Source of the DNA: Lachnospiraceae bacterium
GTDB lineage: Bacteria > Bacillota > Clostridia > Lachnospirales > Lachnospiraceae
Direction of reading: 5' to 3'
DNA length: 64,000 bases
Assembly (NCBI GenBank): GCA_022845955.1
Contig: AP025576.1
Coordinates: forward strand, 1,736,001-1,800,000
Shown: positions 17,597-27,391 of the stretch, piece by piece
Numbering within the stretch: the stretch's first letter is position 1
Layout of the letters: every line of letters starts with the position of its first letter
The notes under the pieces: generated by a model
Told to the model about the DNA's origin: nothing
What the model saw: the letters and a program-made list of their open reading frames with translations, nothing else
Databases searched by the model: none
Program-made: the position numbers and the translations under genes

Positions 17597-18589
17597 ATGG
17601 GAATAGGCATTGAGATGGATATAGTATTAGATTATTTGAAATGCAATATAGATGCGGAAGCATCTATATATGAATGGAATGCAAAGGAGATTTTGCGCCT
17701 GCAAATAGCAGGAAATTATGACTTTTATTTCGTGTCTGTTTTGGATAGTAATTTTCTGTTAATAAAACCAAAAGAGAATATGACAATTCGAATAATCAAA
17801 ATTCAAATAGAATACATCAAAGAGAAAACAGGATATGATCTTGCATTACTTTTGGAAAATAGTACTCCTTATCGAACAAAGAAAATATTGGAGGAAAGAA
17901 TTCCATTTATTTCTGTAAATAGGCAGATGTATCTCCCGTTTATGGCCCTGCAAATAAGAAGCCGACAGGAGAAGAAGCAAGAAACAGAAGTCCATGATAA
18001 ATTTACTGCGGCAACACAGCTAATGTATCTATACATGTTGTATCAGGATACCTGTATTTTTGGTGCTGAGGAATTGGCCAAAGATCTTAAAGTATCAGTA
18101 ATGACCATTCTGCGTGGAATGAATGAATTAGAACAGATAGGGCTAGTTTATCATGATATTGCAGGGCAGACAAAAAGAAAGAAAATATTTAAATGTATTT
18201 ACAAGAAAGATTATTATCGTTTGGGTAAGTTATATTTGCAAAATCCTGTAAGAAATAGTATTTATGTAAAATATATTCCCCAATCAATAGAAGTGTATAA
18301 GGGGGGACTATTTGCGCTTTCTGAACAGACCATGCTTGGCGAACCGGAACATGAGATATATGCAGTGGATGGGAAACAGGGATTGAGATTTCAGGACCTT
18401 ATAGTTACAAAAGAGCAGGCGTTGGAGGAAGGACTTCCAGAAGTTCAACTTATGAAGTACAATATCGGACTATTAGCAAAACAGGGATGTGTAGATCCCA
18501 TAACACTGATTAAAAGTTTGAACAAAAAGGATGAAAGAATAGAGATTGCGATAGTGGAAATGGTGGGGGATAGAGAATGGTTCTTGTGA
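17597..18589 (+). CDS. AbiEi-like winged-helix antitoxin (putative)
   Basis: A 330-residue protein with a helix-turn-helix around 150-190 (GAEELAKDLKVSVMTILRGM, then ELEQIGLVYH). The region after it (GGLFALSEQTMLGEPEHEIYAV) resembles the C-terminal antitoxin domain of type IV AbiEi proteins. Such antitoxins repress their own promoter and counteract a nucleotidyltransferase toxin, and the next gene encodes such a fold. The DNA is much richer in A and T than the surroundings, a sign of transfer. The N-terminal 150 residues are not recognised. The C-terminus (ERIEIAIVEMVGDREWFL) may include coding sequence once belonging to the toxin; see the damaged junction downstream. The RBS is weak at 17597. 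Confidence 0.55.
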   Translation: MGIGIEMDIVLDYLKCNIDAEASIYEWNAKEILRLQIAGNYDFYFVSVLDSNFLLIKPKENMTIRIIKIQIEYIKEKTGYDLALLLENSTPYRTKKILEERIPFISVNRQMYLPFMALQIRSRQEKKQETEVHDKFTAATQLMYLYMLYQDTCIFGAEELAKDLKVSVMTILRGMNELEQIGLVYHDIAGQTKRKKIFKCIYKKDYYRLGKLYLQNPVRNSIYVKYIPQSIEVYKGGLFALSEQTMLGEPEHEIYAVDGKQGLRFQDLIVTKEQALEEGLPEVQLMKYNIGLLAKQGCVDPITLIKSLNKKDERIEIAIVEMVGDREWFL

Positions 18590-19268
18590 TATCATTTTAG
18601 GAAGATTAGGAATAGATTTTAGGGTTACTAAAGATTTGGATATGGTTTTGCTGATAGAAGCTTTGGATGGCAAATTTGTTGAAGATTTTATAAGTTTTAT
18701 AGAAGAAGGCGGATACCAGCATGTGAAGAAGGGAACGAGTCAGAATCAGTTTTACCGGTTCGAGAAACCTAAATTCTCACAGTTCCCTTATATGATAGAA
18801 CTTTTTAGCCGTAAACCGGATTCTCTATTGGAGTTTGACATTAGGCTTGCCCCGGTTTATGTTAGTGAAAATGTTGTAAGCTTATCTGCAATATTGTTGG
18901 ATGAAGAGTATTATATACTTTTAAAAGATGGAATTGTGGAAATTGATGAGGTATCGGTACTTGATCTGGAATATATTGTGTTGTTCAAGATGAAAGCGTG
19001 GCTGGATCTATCTGCTAGAAAAGCAGCGGGTGAGGAGATTGATAGTAAAAATATAAAAAAGCACAAGAATGATGTGCTTAGATTGGCGGCAAATATAGAT
19101 AATGATGTGAGGGTGCCAATTGCTGATACCGTTAAAAAAGATGCGAAATTATTTATGGAAGAAGCGGAAAAAACGCCTGTGGATTTGAAAAGCCTTGGTA
19201 TAAAAAATGCGACATATGAGGAAATTTTGCGAGTGATTTATAGATGTTATGAAATTGAGGGTGAGTAA
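18555..19268 (+). pseudogene. Nucleotidyltransferase-fold toxin of AbiE-like system, start damaged
   Basis: The frame encodes a nucleotidyltransferase-fold protein: GSCDIILGRLG, FRVTKDLDMVL (the D-x-D metal site), GGYQHVKKG, then MIELFSR and a helical tail with VLDLEYIVLFKMKAWLDL. The conserved GS...D stretch lies before the first usable start, TTG 18636, and the frame is closed by TAG at 18552. No ATG, GTG or TTG lies between. So the gene as read cannot make its full N-terminus. A small deletion or a one-base change in the G5 run at 18565-18569 could join it to the upstream frame. The partner is the AbiEi-like gene. It may be inactive, or translated by frameshifting; I favour damage. Confidence 0.6.
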
Positions 19269-19338
19269 AATATAAGACTCAGTTACATAGAGATATTGTG
19301 TAAAGAAGAATTAGCAGAATGCGGAAAGCAGTGGTAAA

Positions 19339-20355
19339 ATGGAACCCTATTATTACACCCAGATGAACAAGGTACAGCAGAGCGCATACTATGACATGAA
19401 AGCGGGACTCCGGTCAATGGCCCCGCTTTTTACGGTTCCCAAACTGGAAAACCGGGAACTGGGCGACCTGTTTTTCCGGCTCCGCCTGGACTGCCCGGAC
19501 ATTTTTTATGCCTCCGGCTTTCATTACCGATTTTATCCGGAATCCAATAAGGTGGAAATGATTCCGGAATATCTGTTTGAGAAAGCAAAGATTACAGAGC
19601 ACCAAAAGGCGCTGGAATCCCGGATAGCAAAGCTGGTGCGGCCCGCTCTGAATATGACGGAATGGGAGAAGGAGCTTTATATCCACGATTTTATCTGTTC
19701 GTCAGTCCGTTATGATAAGCTGAAAAAAGCCTATTCCCATGAAATCATCGGTCCGCTGGGTCAGGGTGTGGGCGTATGTGAAGGGATAGCCAAGACCGTA
19801 AAGGTGCTGTGCGATGCCCTCGGGATCTGGTGTATGATCGCCGTTTCCGAAGCAAATCCGGAGAAAAGTATCAAGTACCGCCATGCCTGGAATGTCGTCA
19901 GAATCGGAGGAACCTATTATCATCTGGACGCCACCTTCGACAATACGCTGGGTGACAGGGACGCTGTACGGTATGATTATTTTAATCTGGATGATACCCG
20001 GCTTTTCCGGGATCACGAACCTGTCATGTATAAGACACCGTCCTGTACAGACAATGGTTCTTCTTACTACATAACCAAAAAGCTTTCCTTTACGAAAATA
20101 GAAGATGTGGAAAAACGGGCCATACAAGCCGCCAAAAAGAATAAAATGCTTACCTTTCATTGGCGGGGCGGGTACCTTACCCGGGAGAAGCTTTCCGGGC
20201 TTCTGCAGATGCTGGAACACACGGCGCAGGAAAAAGGGAAGTATGCCAGGATCCATGTGAACATGGCCCAGGCCGTCCTGTCCGTCCGGTTTGCAGGGGA
20301 GGTGACGGACGAAGAGCTGGTGATGGAAGATGCCAATGAAGGGGAGCGGCAATAA
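19339..20355 (+). CDS. Transglutaminase-like domain protein
   Basis: A 338-residue protein with no signal peptide. The central part (about 110-240) is a transglutaminase/peptidase-like domain. The catalytic triad is visible as Cys in GQGVGVCEGIAKT, His in KYRHAWNVV and Asp in YYHLDATFDN. Bacterial members act as cysteine proteases or are structural; the target is unknown. N- and C-terminal flanks are not recognised. It is a single gene, convergent with the MATE exporter and separated from it by a terminator. GC content returns to the normal value after the AT-rich toxin-antitoxin region. Confidence 0.8.
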   Translation: MEPYYYTQMNKVQQSAYYDMKAGLRSMAPLFTVPKLENRELGDLFFRLRLDCPDIFYASGFHYRFYPESNKVEMIPEYLFEKAKITEHQKALESRIAKLVRPALNMTEWEKELYIHDFICSSVRYDKLKKAYSHEIIGPLGQGVGVCEGIAKTVKVLCDALGIWCMIAVSEANPEKSIKYRHAWNVVRIGGTYYHLDATFDNTLGDRDAVRYDYFNLDDTRLFRDHEPVMYKTPSCTDNGSSYYITKKLSFTKIEDVEKRAIQAAKKNKMLTFHWRGGYLTREKLSGLLQMLEHTAQEKGKYARIHVNMAQAVLSVRFAGEVTDEELVMEDANEGERQ

Positions 20356-20393
20356 AAAAACGCATGGCCCGAGAAAGAACCTCTGCGGGCCAT
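20354..20393 (-). terminator. Terminator for the MATE gene, probably bidirectional
   Basis: Stem atggcccg / cgggccat with a 14-base loop; read on the - strand it is followed by GCGTTTTTTATT. It lies between two converging genes. Confidence 0.7.
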
Positions 20394-20401
20394 ACGCTCT
20401 G

Positions 20402-21796
20402 TTACTGGCAGTCCTGAACCGTATTTTCAGAAAACAGGTTATCCCTTGTAATATTATTCAGCCATTTCCCGCTCTTGTAATGCCTGAACACCCACGGCCA
20501 TTTCACGAATTCGTCCGTACACAGCAGGAAATAGACCCACATGACGGGAAGCTTGAACACAAAGGCCGCAATAAAGCCAAGGGGAACGGCATAACACCAC
20601 ATATCGATGGTATCGCAGAAAAAGCCGAACCGGCTGTCCCCTCCCGCCCGGAAAACGCCGGCTATCAGGGTGGTGTTGACGGCGGCGCCCATGACATAAT
20701 AGGTATTGATGAGCAGCATATATTTCAGATAATGCATGGCTGTTTCGGAAAGAGAAGCATATTTCAGCACAAAGGGAGTGATGGCAAGAATCAGAAGGCC
20801 GCCCAGCGCGCCGCTTATGACAGTAAGCTTCATGAGTTTTTTGGCGTCCTCTTTGGCATCCTCCAGCCGGTTTTCCCCGATTACCTTTCCCAGAAGAATC
20901 CCGCCCGCGCTGGCTATGCCGAAGCAGAGGATGGTACCGAAGTTACGGACCACGATGACAAAGGAGTTGGCGGCCACCGCATCGGTGCCAAGATGGCCGA
21001 TGATGATGGAATAAGTGGAAAACGCCACGCCCCAGATAACATCATTGCCCAGGGCCGGCAGGGAAAGCCGGACAAAATCCTGGAACAGCAGTTTGTTCCG
21101 TAGGAACATATAACGGAAATTAAGCTTGATATCTTTGCTGAAAAAGGAAACAAAGAAACAGCAGATCAATTCGATGACACGGGAGGCGGCGGTTGCCAGG
21201 GCCACCCCTGTGACGCCCAGCTTCGGCGCGCCGAACAGGCCGAAGATAAAAACGGCGTTTAAGATAATATTCAGGGAAAAGGCAAGCACATTGAGCGCCA
21301 TACTGACCGTAACCCTTCCGATGCTCCGCAGCACAGCCAGGTATACCTCGGTGATGCCCCAGCACAGATAGGTCACACTCATGAAACGCAGATAAGAAGC
21401 CCCCAGCGTAATGAGTTCCGTATCATTGGTGAAAATCTTCATCATAAGCTCCGGAATCAGCAGGGCGGCGGAAGAAAAGGCGAGGGAAATTACGAGGGAA
21501 AAACGCAGGGCAATCCCTTCCACCACCTGGATGGCGCGCATATCCCCTTTCCCGAAATACTGGGCGCACAGCATGGTGGCGCCTGTGCCGAGGCCGTAAT
21601 AAACCATGAACAGGATATTGGCGTACTGGGACGCCAGGGAAACTGCGGATATGGATGACTGTCCCACATAGTTGAGCATGACAATATCTGCGGAACTGAC
21701 GGCGGCGCTCAGCAGGTTCTGGATAACAATAGGAAGAACCAGTTTGAAAATCTGCCTGTAGAAGCCGGTACTGTCCGCAAAAAGTTTCTTATGCAT
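20402..21796 (-). CDS. MATE family efflux transporter
   Basis: A 464-residue membrane protein with about twelve hydrophobic segments in two similar halves. Family features include LPIVIQNLLSAAVSSADIVM at the first helix and QYFGKGDMRAIQ after the third. MATE proteins expel cationic drugs or metabolites in exchange for sodium or protons. The start is the second possible ATG (21796), because AAGGGGG lies 9 bases before it; the ATG 30 bases further upstream has no ribosome binding site. The substrate is unknown and no regulator gene adjoins it. Confidence 0.9.
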   Translation of the reverse strand: MHKKLFADSTGFYRQIFKLVLPIVIQNLLSAAVSSADIVMLNYVGQSSISAVSLASQYANILFMVYYGLGTGATMLCAQYFGKGDMRAIQVVEGIALRFSLVISLAFSSAALLIPELMMKIFTNDTELITLGASYLRFMSVTYLCWGITEVYLAVLRSIGRVTVSMALNVLAFSLNIILNAVFIFGLFGAPKLGVTGVALATAASRVIELICCFFVSFFSKDIKLNFRYMFLRNKLLFQDFVRLSLPALGNDVIWGVAFSTYSIIIGHLGTDAVAANSFVIVVRNFGTILCFGIASAGGILLGKVIGENRLEDAKEDAKKLMKLTVISGALGGLLILAITPFVLKYASLSETAMHYLKYMLLINTYYVMGAAVNTTLIAGVFRAGGDSRFGFFCDTIDMWCYAVPLGFIAAFVFKLPVMWVYFLLCTDEFVKWPWVFRHYKSGKWLNNITRDNLFSENTVQDCQ

Positions 21797-21887
21797 ATGT
21801 AAAATCCCCCTTCGTATAAGAAGCACCCTGCCTGCGGCAGAATGCTTCTTTCATTATACAACGAAAGGGATGGATATGCTATATCAT

Positions 21888-23894
21888 TCACAAAGGAATC
21901 TCTGTCACTTTATCATATAATTCAAAGGGACCGCTTACCGGTGTGGGACGTCTGTGTTTTCCGGAATAATCGGTGTCGAATATAATCGGGGAACCGTCAG
22001 GGTTCTCGAATAGTTCCTCAGGTTCAAACGCTTTCCCCAGTAAGGCGGTGGAAATCATTTCCTTTCCTGCCGCAGGCATATAATGGTACAGATTGGTGTG
22101 AAGAAGGAGCGTATCCTCTTTTTCCGCAAGCTCCAAATCGATATGGTTTACGGTATCTTCGTAGTAATTGCTTTCACCGTTATAAGGTTTGGCTCCGTTG
22201 AAATAAAGGTTGCCGCCCGAATACACAGGTAAATGGTCATAATATTTATCTCTTTCTTCCCGGATTTTGTAATTATCCTCCTGGAATTTAGCAAAGTATT
22301 CTTCCGCGTCCGGATATCCGTCATACGGTTTTGTACCTACGAGATAGTTCATCAAATCCAGCCGATCGGTTTTCCTGTCTTTCGCGTAATCCGTTAACAG
22401 CTTTCGGACAGGCTGCTGAACAAAAATATTGTTGTAAAACCTGGCGTCGCCATGAAGAATGGTCATAAAACCGTTGATTTCCGTTCTGTGGGGAACATGA
22501 TAAGGGGTGTAGCGCGGAGAGGGAAATACCTTGCTGCCGTTATCCGTACCATTTCCCACGTATACGAAGGAACCTGCGATCAGGTTATGGACAAAAGCGA
22601 TTCCCTGCGTACAGAGGCGGCCCGCAACCTCTGATAAGAAAAGGTTATTATCGATCAGGGTTGGCCCATGGGATACTTCCACAAAGAGGTCTTCGGCAAC
22701 GGATAAATGCTCTGTGAGTTCGGTGCCGTCCGGCGGTGTATTTTTATAAAAAACATTTTGCGTTACGCGCGTTCCCTGTGCCTGCCAGTCGAGCCATAAG
22801 CCTCTGGTGCAATGATGGAATTTATTTCTTCGGATGATGACATCGATAGCGGCGTGCATTTTAATCCCGCCGATTTCCGCACCGGCAAGATCCTGCTTGT
22901 TATTGACATGGTGGATATCATTATCTTCAATAATAGAAAACACGCCGCCCAGGTGTCCCACAATACCTGTCTGTCCGCAGTCATGGATATTGCAGCGCCT
23001 TATTATATGGGAACCAATGGCTTCTTTTGTCCAGCCCTCGCGCTGCGCCTGGCAAACGGCATCGCGTTCTGTCTGTGTTCCGGTCTTGGTATGCCTGATG
23101 GCCCATTTGTTGTCATTTTCAGGCTGCAGATATTTGCCCAGAGAGATGCCGCTGCATCGGGAATGGGAGATATCGCAGTCCTCAATAATCCATCCTTTGG
23201 ACCAGTGGGGGCCTACCATGCCTTCCTGATAAGCTGTCGGCGGGGCCCACTGCGTTGCAGCTTTGGTAATGGTGAAGCCGGATAGCGTAAGGTAGCCGAT
23301 CCCTTCCCTGGAAGGATAAAAGCAATTCCTTCTGACATTAATTTCCACGTTCTCCCTGTTCGGATCCCACTCCCGGAAATTTGCGTAAATCACAGTCTCG
23401 TTGTTCTCCTGTGCCGCATACCATTTATACAGGGAACCGCCGGGTTCCCATGATCCCTTGTATGCGGCCGGATTTAAGACATCCTCCAGCGTATCGGTCT
23501 CATATAAGGCTTTATCATTTAGATAAACCTCTCCGGTATGCATCGGCTTCACCGCATCATACCAGTCTCCGAAGATTTTGACGGTGTAAGGGTTGTATGT
23601 ACCAAATATGCCGTTCGGGATTCTTGCCGTCCATACGCTGCCTTTATACCTTTCCCAGTTTTTTACTTCCTCCGCCCCGGTAATAACCGCGCCGTATTTG
23701 ACTTCAGAACGATAAGTGATTCGGTTTTCAGGTGTGCCGGCACAGGCGGGATTCACATATTCTCTGTATATTCCCGGTGCAACAATCACTTCGTCTCCCG
23801 GTTCGGCAATCGCTGCGGCCCGGGCCAGTGAGGCCAGCGGGTACTCTTTTGTCCCATCCCCGCCCCGGGACTCTTTTGATACATATAGTTTCAT
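21888..23894 (-). CDS. Beta-xylosidase, glycoside hydrolase family 120
   Basis: A 668-residue right-handed parallel beta-helix enzyme. It resembles the Thermoanaerobacterium GH120 xylosidase XylC along most of its length: WAPPTAYQEGMVGPHWSKGW, GSHIIRRCNIHDCGQTGIVG, LWLDWQAQGTRV and FVEVSHGP. By that comparison Asp369 (in LWLDW) is the nucleophile and Glu406 (in FVEVS) the acid/base. It would release xylose from xylo-oligosaccharides. There is no signal peptide, so it is intracellular, fed by the importer at 24849-28303. The start at 23894 has GGAGG 7 bases upstream; the ATG 15 bases earlier overlaps that site. The segment between the two catalytic residues is about 14 residues longer than in XylC as I recall it. 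Confidence 0.9.
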   Translation of the reverse strand: MKLYVSKESRGGDGTKEYPLASLARAAAIAEPGDEVIVAPGIYREYVNPACAGTPENRITYRSEVKYGAVITGAEEVKNWERYKGSVWTARIPNGIFGTYNPYTVKIFGDWYDAVKPMHTGEVYLNDKALYETDTLEDVLNPAAYKGSWEPGGSLYKWYAAQENNETVIYANFREWDPNRENVEINVRRNCFYPSREGIGYLTLSGFTITKAATQWAPPTAYQEGMVGPHWSKGWIIEDCDISHSRCSGISLGKYLQPENDNKWAIRHTKTGTQTERDAVCQAQREGWTKEAIGSHIIRRCNIHDCGQTGIVGHLGGVFSIIEDNDIHHVNNKQDLAGAEIGGIKMHAAIDVIIRRNKFHHCTRGLWLDWQAQGTRVTQNVFYKNTPPDGTELTEHLSVAEDLFVEVSHGPTLIDNNLFLSEVAGRLCTQGIAFVHNLIAGSFVYVGNGTDNGSKVFPSPRYTPYHVPHRTEINGFMTILHGDARFYNNIFVQQPVRKLLTDYAKDRKTDRLDLMNYLVGTKPYDGYPDAEEYFAKFQEDNYKIREERDKYYDHLPVYSGGNLYFNGAKPYNGESNYYEDTVNHIDLELAEKEDTLLLHTNLYHYMPAAGKEMISTALLGKAFEPEELFENPDGSPIIFDTDYSGKHRRPTPVSGPFELYDKVTEIPL

Positions 23895-23945
23895 AACCTT
23901 CCTCCACATAAAATGATCCGTAACCGTCCGGATTTGCCCGGTGTG

Positions 23946-24830
23946 TTACAAGGATTGCTGTCCGGGCATATTCCAGTGATACCCGTCTGCAGATGACAGG
24001 AGGCCAAATGTTGTATGGCCGTTTTCCGCTTCTCCCATCAGTATCATCATCCAGTTTTCATCCTCTTTCCAGACAAACGGCGCCCCATATCTGACTGCCA
24101 GCCAGCTTTGTCCGGGAATGTCTATTTTTCTCCGGTTTCCCCAGTGGATTAAGTCGGAAGAAACGATAGATGCCAGATGCTGGTTGATCAATCCTTCGCT
24201 GTATATCATGATCCATTCTTTTCCGTTATGAAAGACTGTAACATTTTCTGCACCGTCAGGGGCCTCTTCGCAGGCACCGATCAGCGGGCTGTCAACGGTG
24301 GTAAGGATCCATTTTTGCAGCTGCGGATCGTCCGTATATGCATGGCCTACCAGATTTATGGGGCTTTGGTAATGGATTCTGTCGGTACCTACAAAGAAGC
24401 AATGAAGCCTTTCTCCGTCAGCGACAAAGGTGGGATCGATAACCCGGTTGGCCTGGTTCCAGGGAAGCGATGCGGCCTCCTGCAGAAAGAAAACGGGTTC
24501 CGTCCAGCTTTTCAAATCCGCAGAAGTGCTGTAGCACAGAAGCGTTGGGGAATCCGGATAGGACTGATAGGGTAAAAGGTACTTTCCGTTCCAGGAGATC
24601 ACATCTCCCGGGGAGGCAAAGCCTTTGGCCGATATGTCCCGATCCTTTTCAAAATGGATAAAATCTTTGGTAAAAGTACAGGCAACAGACCAGTTTTCCG
24701 GTTTGGTCCAGTCGTTGTTGGAATAACGCGAGTAGAACAGATAGTAGCCATCGGGAGTTTTAAAAACGGAAGGATCCCGTAAATTGTCCGAACGACTCCA
24801 AATGGGGTTGTGCAGCTGTTGGTAATCCAT
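23946..24830 (-). CDS. GH43-like five-bladed beta-propeller glycosidase
   Basis: A 294-residue single-domain propeller of the GH43/GH32 type. The blade motifs are LRDPSVFKTPDGYYLFYS (Asp that would be the catalytic base), VIDPTFVADG, and EEAPDGAENVTVF, whose Glu is a candidate general acid. Members remove arabinose, xylose or fructose residues. It has no signal peptide. It lies 51 bases before the GH120 gene and 18 bases after the receptor gene stop, so it is in the same operon. The pairing with a beta-xylosidase suggests removal of side groups from arabinoxylo-oligosaccharides, which is inference. AAGGAG precedes the ATG. Confidence 0.75.
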   Translation of the reverse strand: MDYQQLHNPIWSRSDNLRDPSVFKTPDGYYLFYSRYSNNDWTKPENWSVACTFTKDFIHFEKDRDISAKGFASPGDVISWNGKYLLPYQSYPDSPTLLCYSTSADLKSWTEPVFFLQEAASLPWNQANRVIDPTFVADGERLHCFFVGTDRIHYQSPINLVGHAYTDDPQLQKWILTTVDSPLIGACEEAPDGAENVTVFHNGKEWIMIYSEGLINQHLASIVSSDLIHWGNRRKIDIPGQSWLAVRYGAPFVWKEDENWMMILMGEAENGHTTFGLLSSADGYHWNMPGQQSL

Positions 24831-24848
24831 AAGATTCTCCTTTCGGCA

Positions 24849-26450
24849 TCATTTCATATAACGGTCATAGGCCGCCTGTTCCACCGCAAGGACATCATCT
24901 ATTCCCATATCCTTCAGGGTCTGGACAAACTTATCAAAATTATCCAGAGGCTCCTTTCCCATTATGAACTTGTTAATCATCTCATCCTTGTAAGTCTGGA
25001 TTTCCGTATACGTACTGTTGATTACTTCTCTTTCATCTTCCGTCAGGGAAAGGGCGGGAATGGTGGGACGGATATACTGCTCCATTTCATTTCTGTAATT
25101 AACATAGGTTTCATCAAGCATGGCATCTTCATAACCGATATCCTGCCTGTATGCCCATTCTCTGTGTCCGTAAATGTTCAGCATGGAAAGAATGGATCTG
25201 CCCTGGGGATCCTTTGCAATAACATCCATGTAGACTGGTTTTCCGTTTTCCATCGTGTAGGTTTCACCTTCTATACCGAAATTCATCAAAAGGTTGCCTT
25301 TTTCGCTGTAGAAATAATCAAATAACTGAACAATCTCTTTAATATAAGGGGAATCCGCACTGATTGCCGTAAAACCTCTGATAGGCTGCATCTGGCTGGT
25401 GGTCATCCGGGTGCCGTCCGGTCCCTGGGGAGGGGCGACTACAGTGAAATAAGCGTCGGAACCTTCATTTGCCGCCTGTACCTGCGTTCCCAGAGCATAA
25501 GCACGGGCTGTGGTATCCTGGCATGCGCCTGAGACTTCATTGGTCAGTCTGGAAAGCCAGACATTGGTATCATTGGTTGCATATTCGGGGTCAATTAATC
25601 CTTCGCTGTAAAGCTTATTGATAAACTCCAGAGCCTGTTTGCAGCGCGGATCGGTATAGGCATATTTCACCTTGCCGTCTTCAATAAAAAACTGTTCATT
25701 AGCTTCAAAACCGCTGATTCCAAAAGCTTCCATAAATGCGAGTACACCGGCCTGCGTATTTCTTGTGGTATATGGTATTTCATCGGCTTCCCCGTTGCCG
25801 TTAGGATCCTGTTCCTTGAAGGCTTTTAATACGGTATACCAGTCATCCAGGGTTACGGGCACATCCAGCCCCAGCTTTTCCAGCCAGTCCCCGCGCAGCA
25901 TCCATACCTTAAAGGTTCTTACGGCCCCGATAAAAGGCATAAAATAAATATTACCGTCGCTTGCACGTATGTCACGGATATAGTCCGGATTTTCATCCAG
26001 GATTTTCTTTAAATTAGGCGCATATTCATCGATATAATCATTTAATACGGCAAATGCCCCCTGTTCGGCAACCTTCATCATATCATCACGATAGGTGCTT
26101 ACCATAATATCCGGGATGTCGCCGGATGCAACCGTGACATTGAATTTTTCCCGGAACTGATCTTCGGTATTGGGAGCGGGTACGAATTCAAAGCGGATGC
26201 CGGTCCGCTTTGTGATCTCCTTAATAAAAGGCAAATCGGTGCTGATTGCCTGATCCGCCGAATCCTGAAGGAACATGCTTACCGTGATGTTTTCCTTACT
26301 TTCTTCCCCGGCCTCCCCGGATGCTGCCGGAGCCTGCGTAGTTTCTGCAGCCTGCGGCGTGCTGCCGGATGCGGAATTTCCGCAGCCTGCCAATGCTGAG
26401 ACAGAAACAGCAGCTGTTAATACGAGTGCGATTACTTTTTTTCTTACCAT
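24849..26450 (-). CDS. Extracellular sugar-binding lipoprotein of ABC importer (LplA/YtcQ-like)
   Basis: A 533-residue receptor with signal peptide and lipobox LAGC (Cys23), a linker rich in Ala, Thr and Glu to about residue 50, then the binding domain beginning ENITVSMFLQDSADQA. Features such as FREKFNVTVASGDIPDIMVS and NGEADEIPYTT are shared by this receptor class. It stands between the permease genes upstream (26511-28303) and the GH43-like and GH120 genes downstream, so xylo- or arabinoxylo-oligosaccharides are likely ligands by context. AGGAGG precedes the ATG. Confidence 0.9.
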   Translation of the reverse strand: MVRKKVIALVLTAAVSVSALAGCGNSASGSTPQAAETTQAPAASGEAGEESKENITVSMFLQDSADQAISTDLPFIKEITKRTGIRFEFVPAPNTEDQFREKFNVTVASGDIPDIMVSTYRDDMMKVAEQGAFAVLNDYIDEYAPNLKKILDENPDYIRDIRASDGNIYFMPFIGAVRTFKVWMLRGDWLEKLGLDVPVTLDDWYTVLKAFKEQDPNGNGEADEIPYTTRNTQAGVLAFMEAFGISGFEANEQFFIEDGKVKYAYTDPRCKQALEFINKLYSEGLIDPEYATNDTNVWLSRLTNEVSGACQDTTARAYALGTQVQAANEGSDAYFTVVAPPQGPDGTRMTTSQMQPIRGFTAISADSPYIKEIVQLFDYFYSEKGNLLMNFGIEGETYTMENGKPVYMDVIAKDPQGRSILSMLNIYGHREWAYRQDIGYEDAMLDETYVNYRNEMEQYIRPTIPALSLTEDEREVINSTYTEIQTYKDEMINKFIMGKEPLDNFDKFVQTLKDMGIDDVLAVEQAAYDRYMK

Positions 26451-26510
26451 AACTTCCTCCTACTTGTTATAAATTGATTTTTTGTTATCTGTATAGTAAA
26501 AAGGCTGCCG

Positions 26511-27380
26511 TCAGCCTTTTACAGAACCGACCATGATACCTTTAACGAAATATTTTTGGATAAATGGGTAAACCATCATTATAGGGATGGTGGCTACCAT
26601 AATTGTGGCATATTTTACGGACTCACTAATCTGGTCGGAACCGTTTACCAGATCGATGGACAGTTCATTTGTCTGATTCTGGATAACGATATCGCGGAGA
26701 ATGATCTGCATTGGTACAAGCTCCCGATCCCGTAAATACAGCATGGCCGGGAAATAGCTGTTCCACTGGGCCACAGCATAGAATAAACCTACGGTTACCA
26801 TACCCGGCAGGGAAAGGGGAAAGATAATTTTAAATAATATTTTTAACTGGCTGCATCCGTCCAGGGCGGCGGATTCCTCTAGTTCATAAGGAATCTGCTG
26901 AAAGAAATTCTTAAGAAGGATTACATTAAACGAAGAAACGGATGTAGGCAGCAGGATGGACCATACCGTATTGTACATATTTAGTTTGGTGACGATTAAA
27001 AAGGTGGGAATCATTCCCGCACTGAAGAGCATGGCGACCACAACGACGCCGGACATAAATTTCTGTCCCGGAAAAGGACGCCTTGACAAAGGATACGCAG
27101 CAAGAGAGGATAACAGCAGGCTGATGGCTGTCCCCGCCACCGTATAAAAAATGGTATTCAGATAGGCCCTCCCGATCATGGGGTAGGATAATATCCTCTT
27201 GTAGGCATCGGTGGTAAATCCCATGGGAAGGATTCCCACCTTTCCCTGGGCAAGGAATTCAAAACTGCTTAAGGAAGCTGCCAAAACATAGAGCACCGGG
27301 TATAACGCAGCGGCCATCAGCAGGAACAGGACAGTATAGTTAATGCATTGAAATATAATGCGGCCTTTACTTACTTTCAT
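26511..27380 (-). CDS. Carbohydrate ABC transporter permease, LplC/YtcP type
   Basis: A 289-residue permease with six hydrophobic segments, EAA loop LEESAALDGCSQLK and the family end KYFVKGIMVGSVKG. The start is the ATG at 27380, preceded by TAAGGGAG at a good distance; a TTG 18 bases earlier also reads through but lacks a site. It starts 11 bases after the stop of the LplB-type permease. It works with that permease and the receptor at 24849 in the xyloside locus. Confidence 0.92.
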   Translation of the reverse strand: MKVSKGRIIFQCINYTVLFLLMAAALYPVLYVLAASLSSFEFLAQGKVGILPMGFTTDAYKRILSYPMIGRAYLNTIFYTVAGTAISLLLSSLAAYPLSRRPFPGQKFMSGVVVVAMLFSAGMIPTFLIVTKLNMYNTVWSILLPTSVSSFNVILLKNFFQQIPYELEESAALDGCSQLKILFKIIFPLSLPGMVTVGLFYAVAQWNSYFPAMLYLRDRELVPMQIILRDIVIQNQTNELSIDLVNGSDQISESVKYATIMVATIPIMMVYPFIQKYFVKGIMVGSVKG

Positions 27381-27391
27381 TTTAATCTCCC

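Noticed and set aside
20330-21103. 257-codon + strand frame over the MATE gene
   Set aside because: It overlaps a clear MATE transporter on the other strand and reads as low-complexity His/Gly-rich text.
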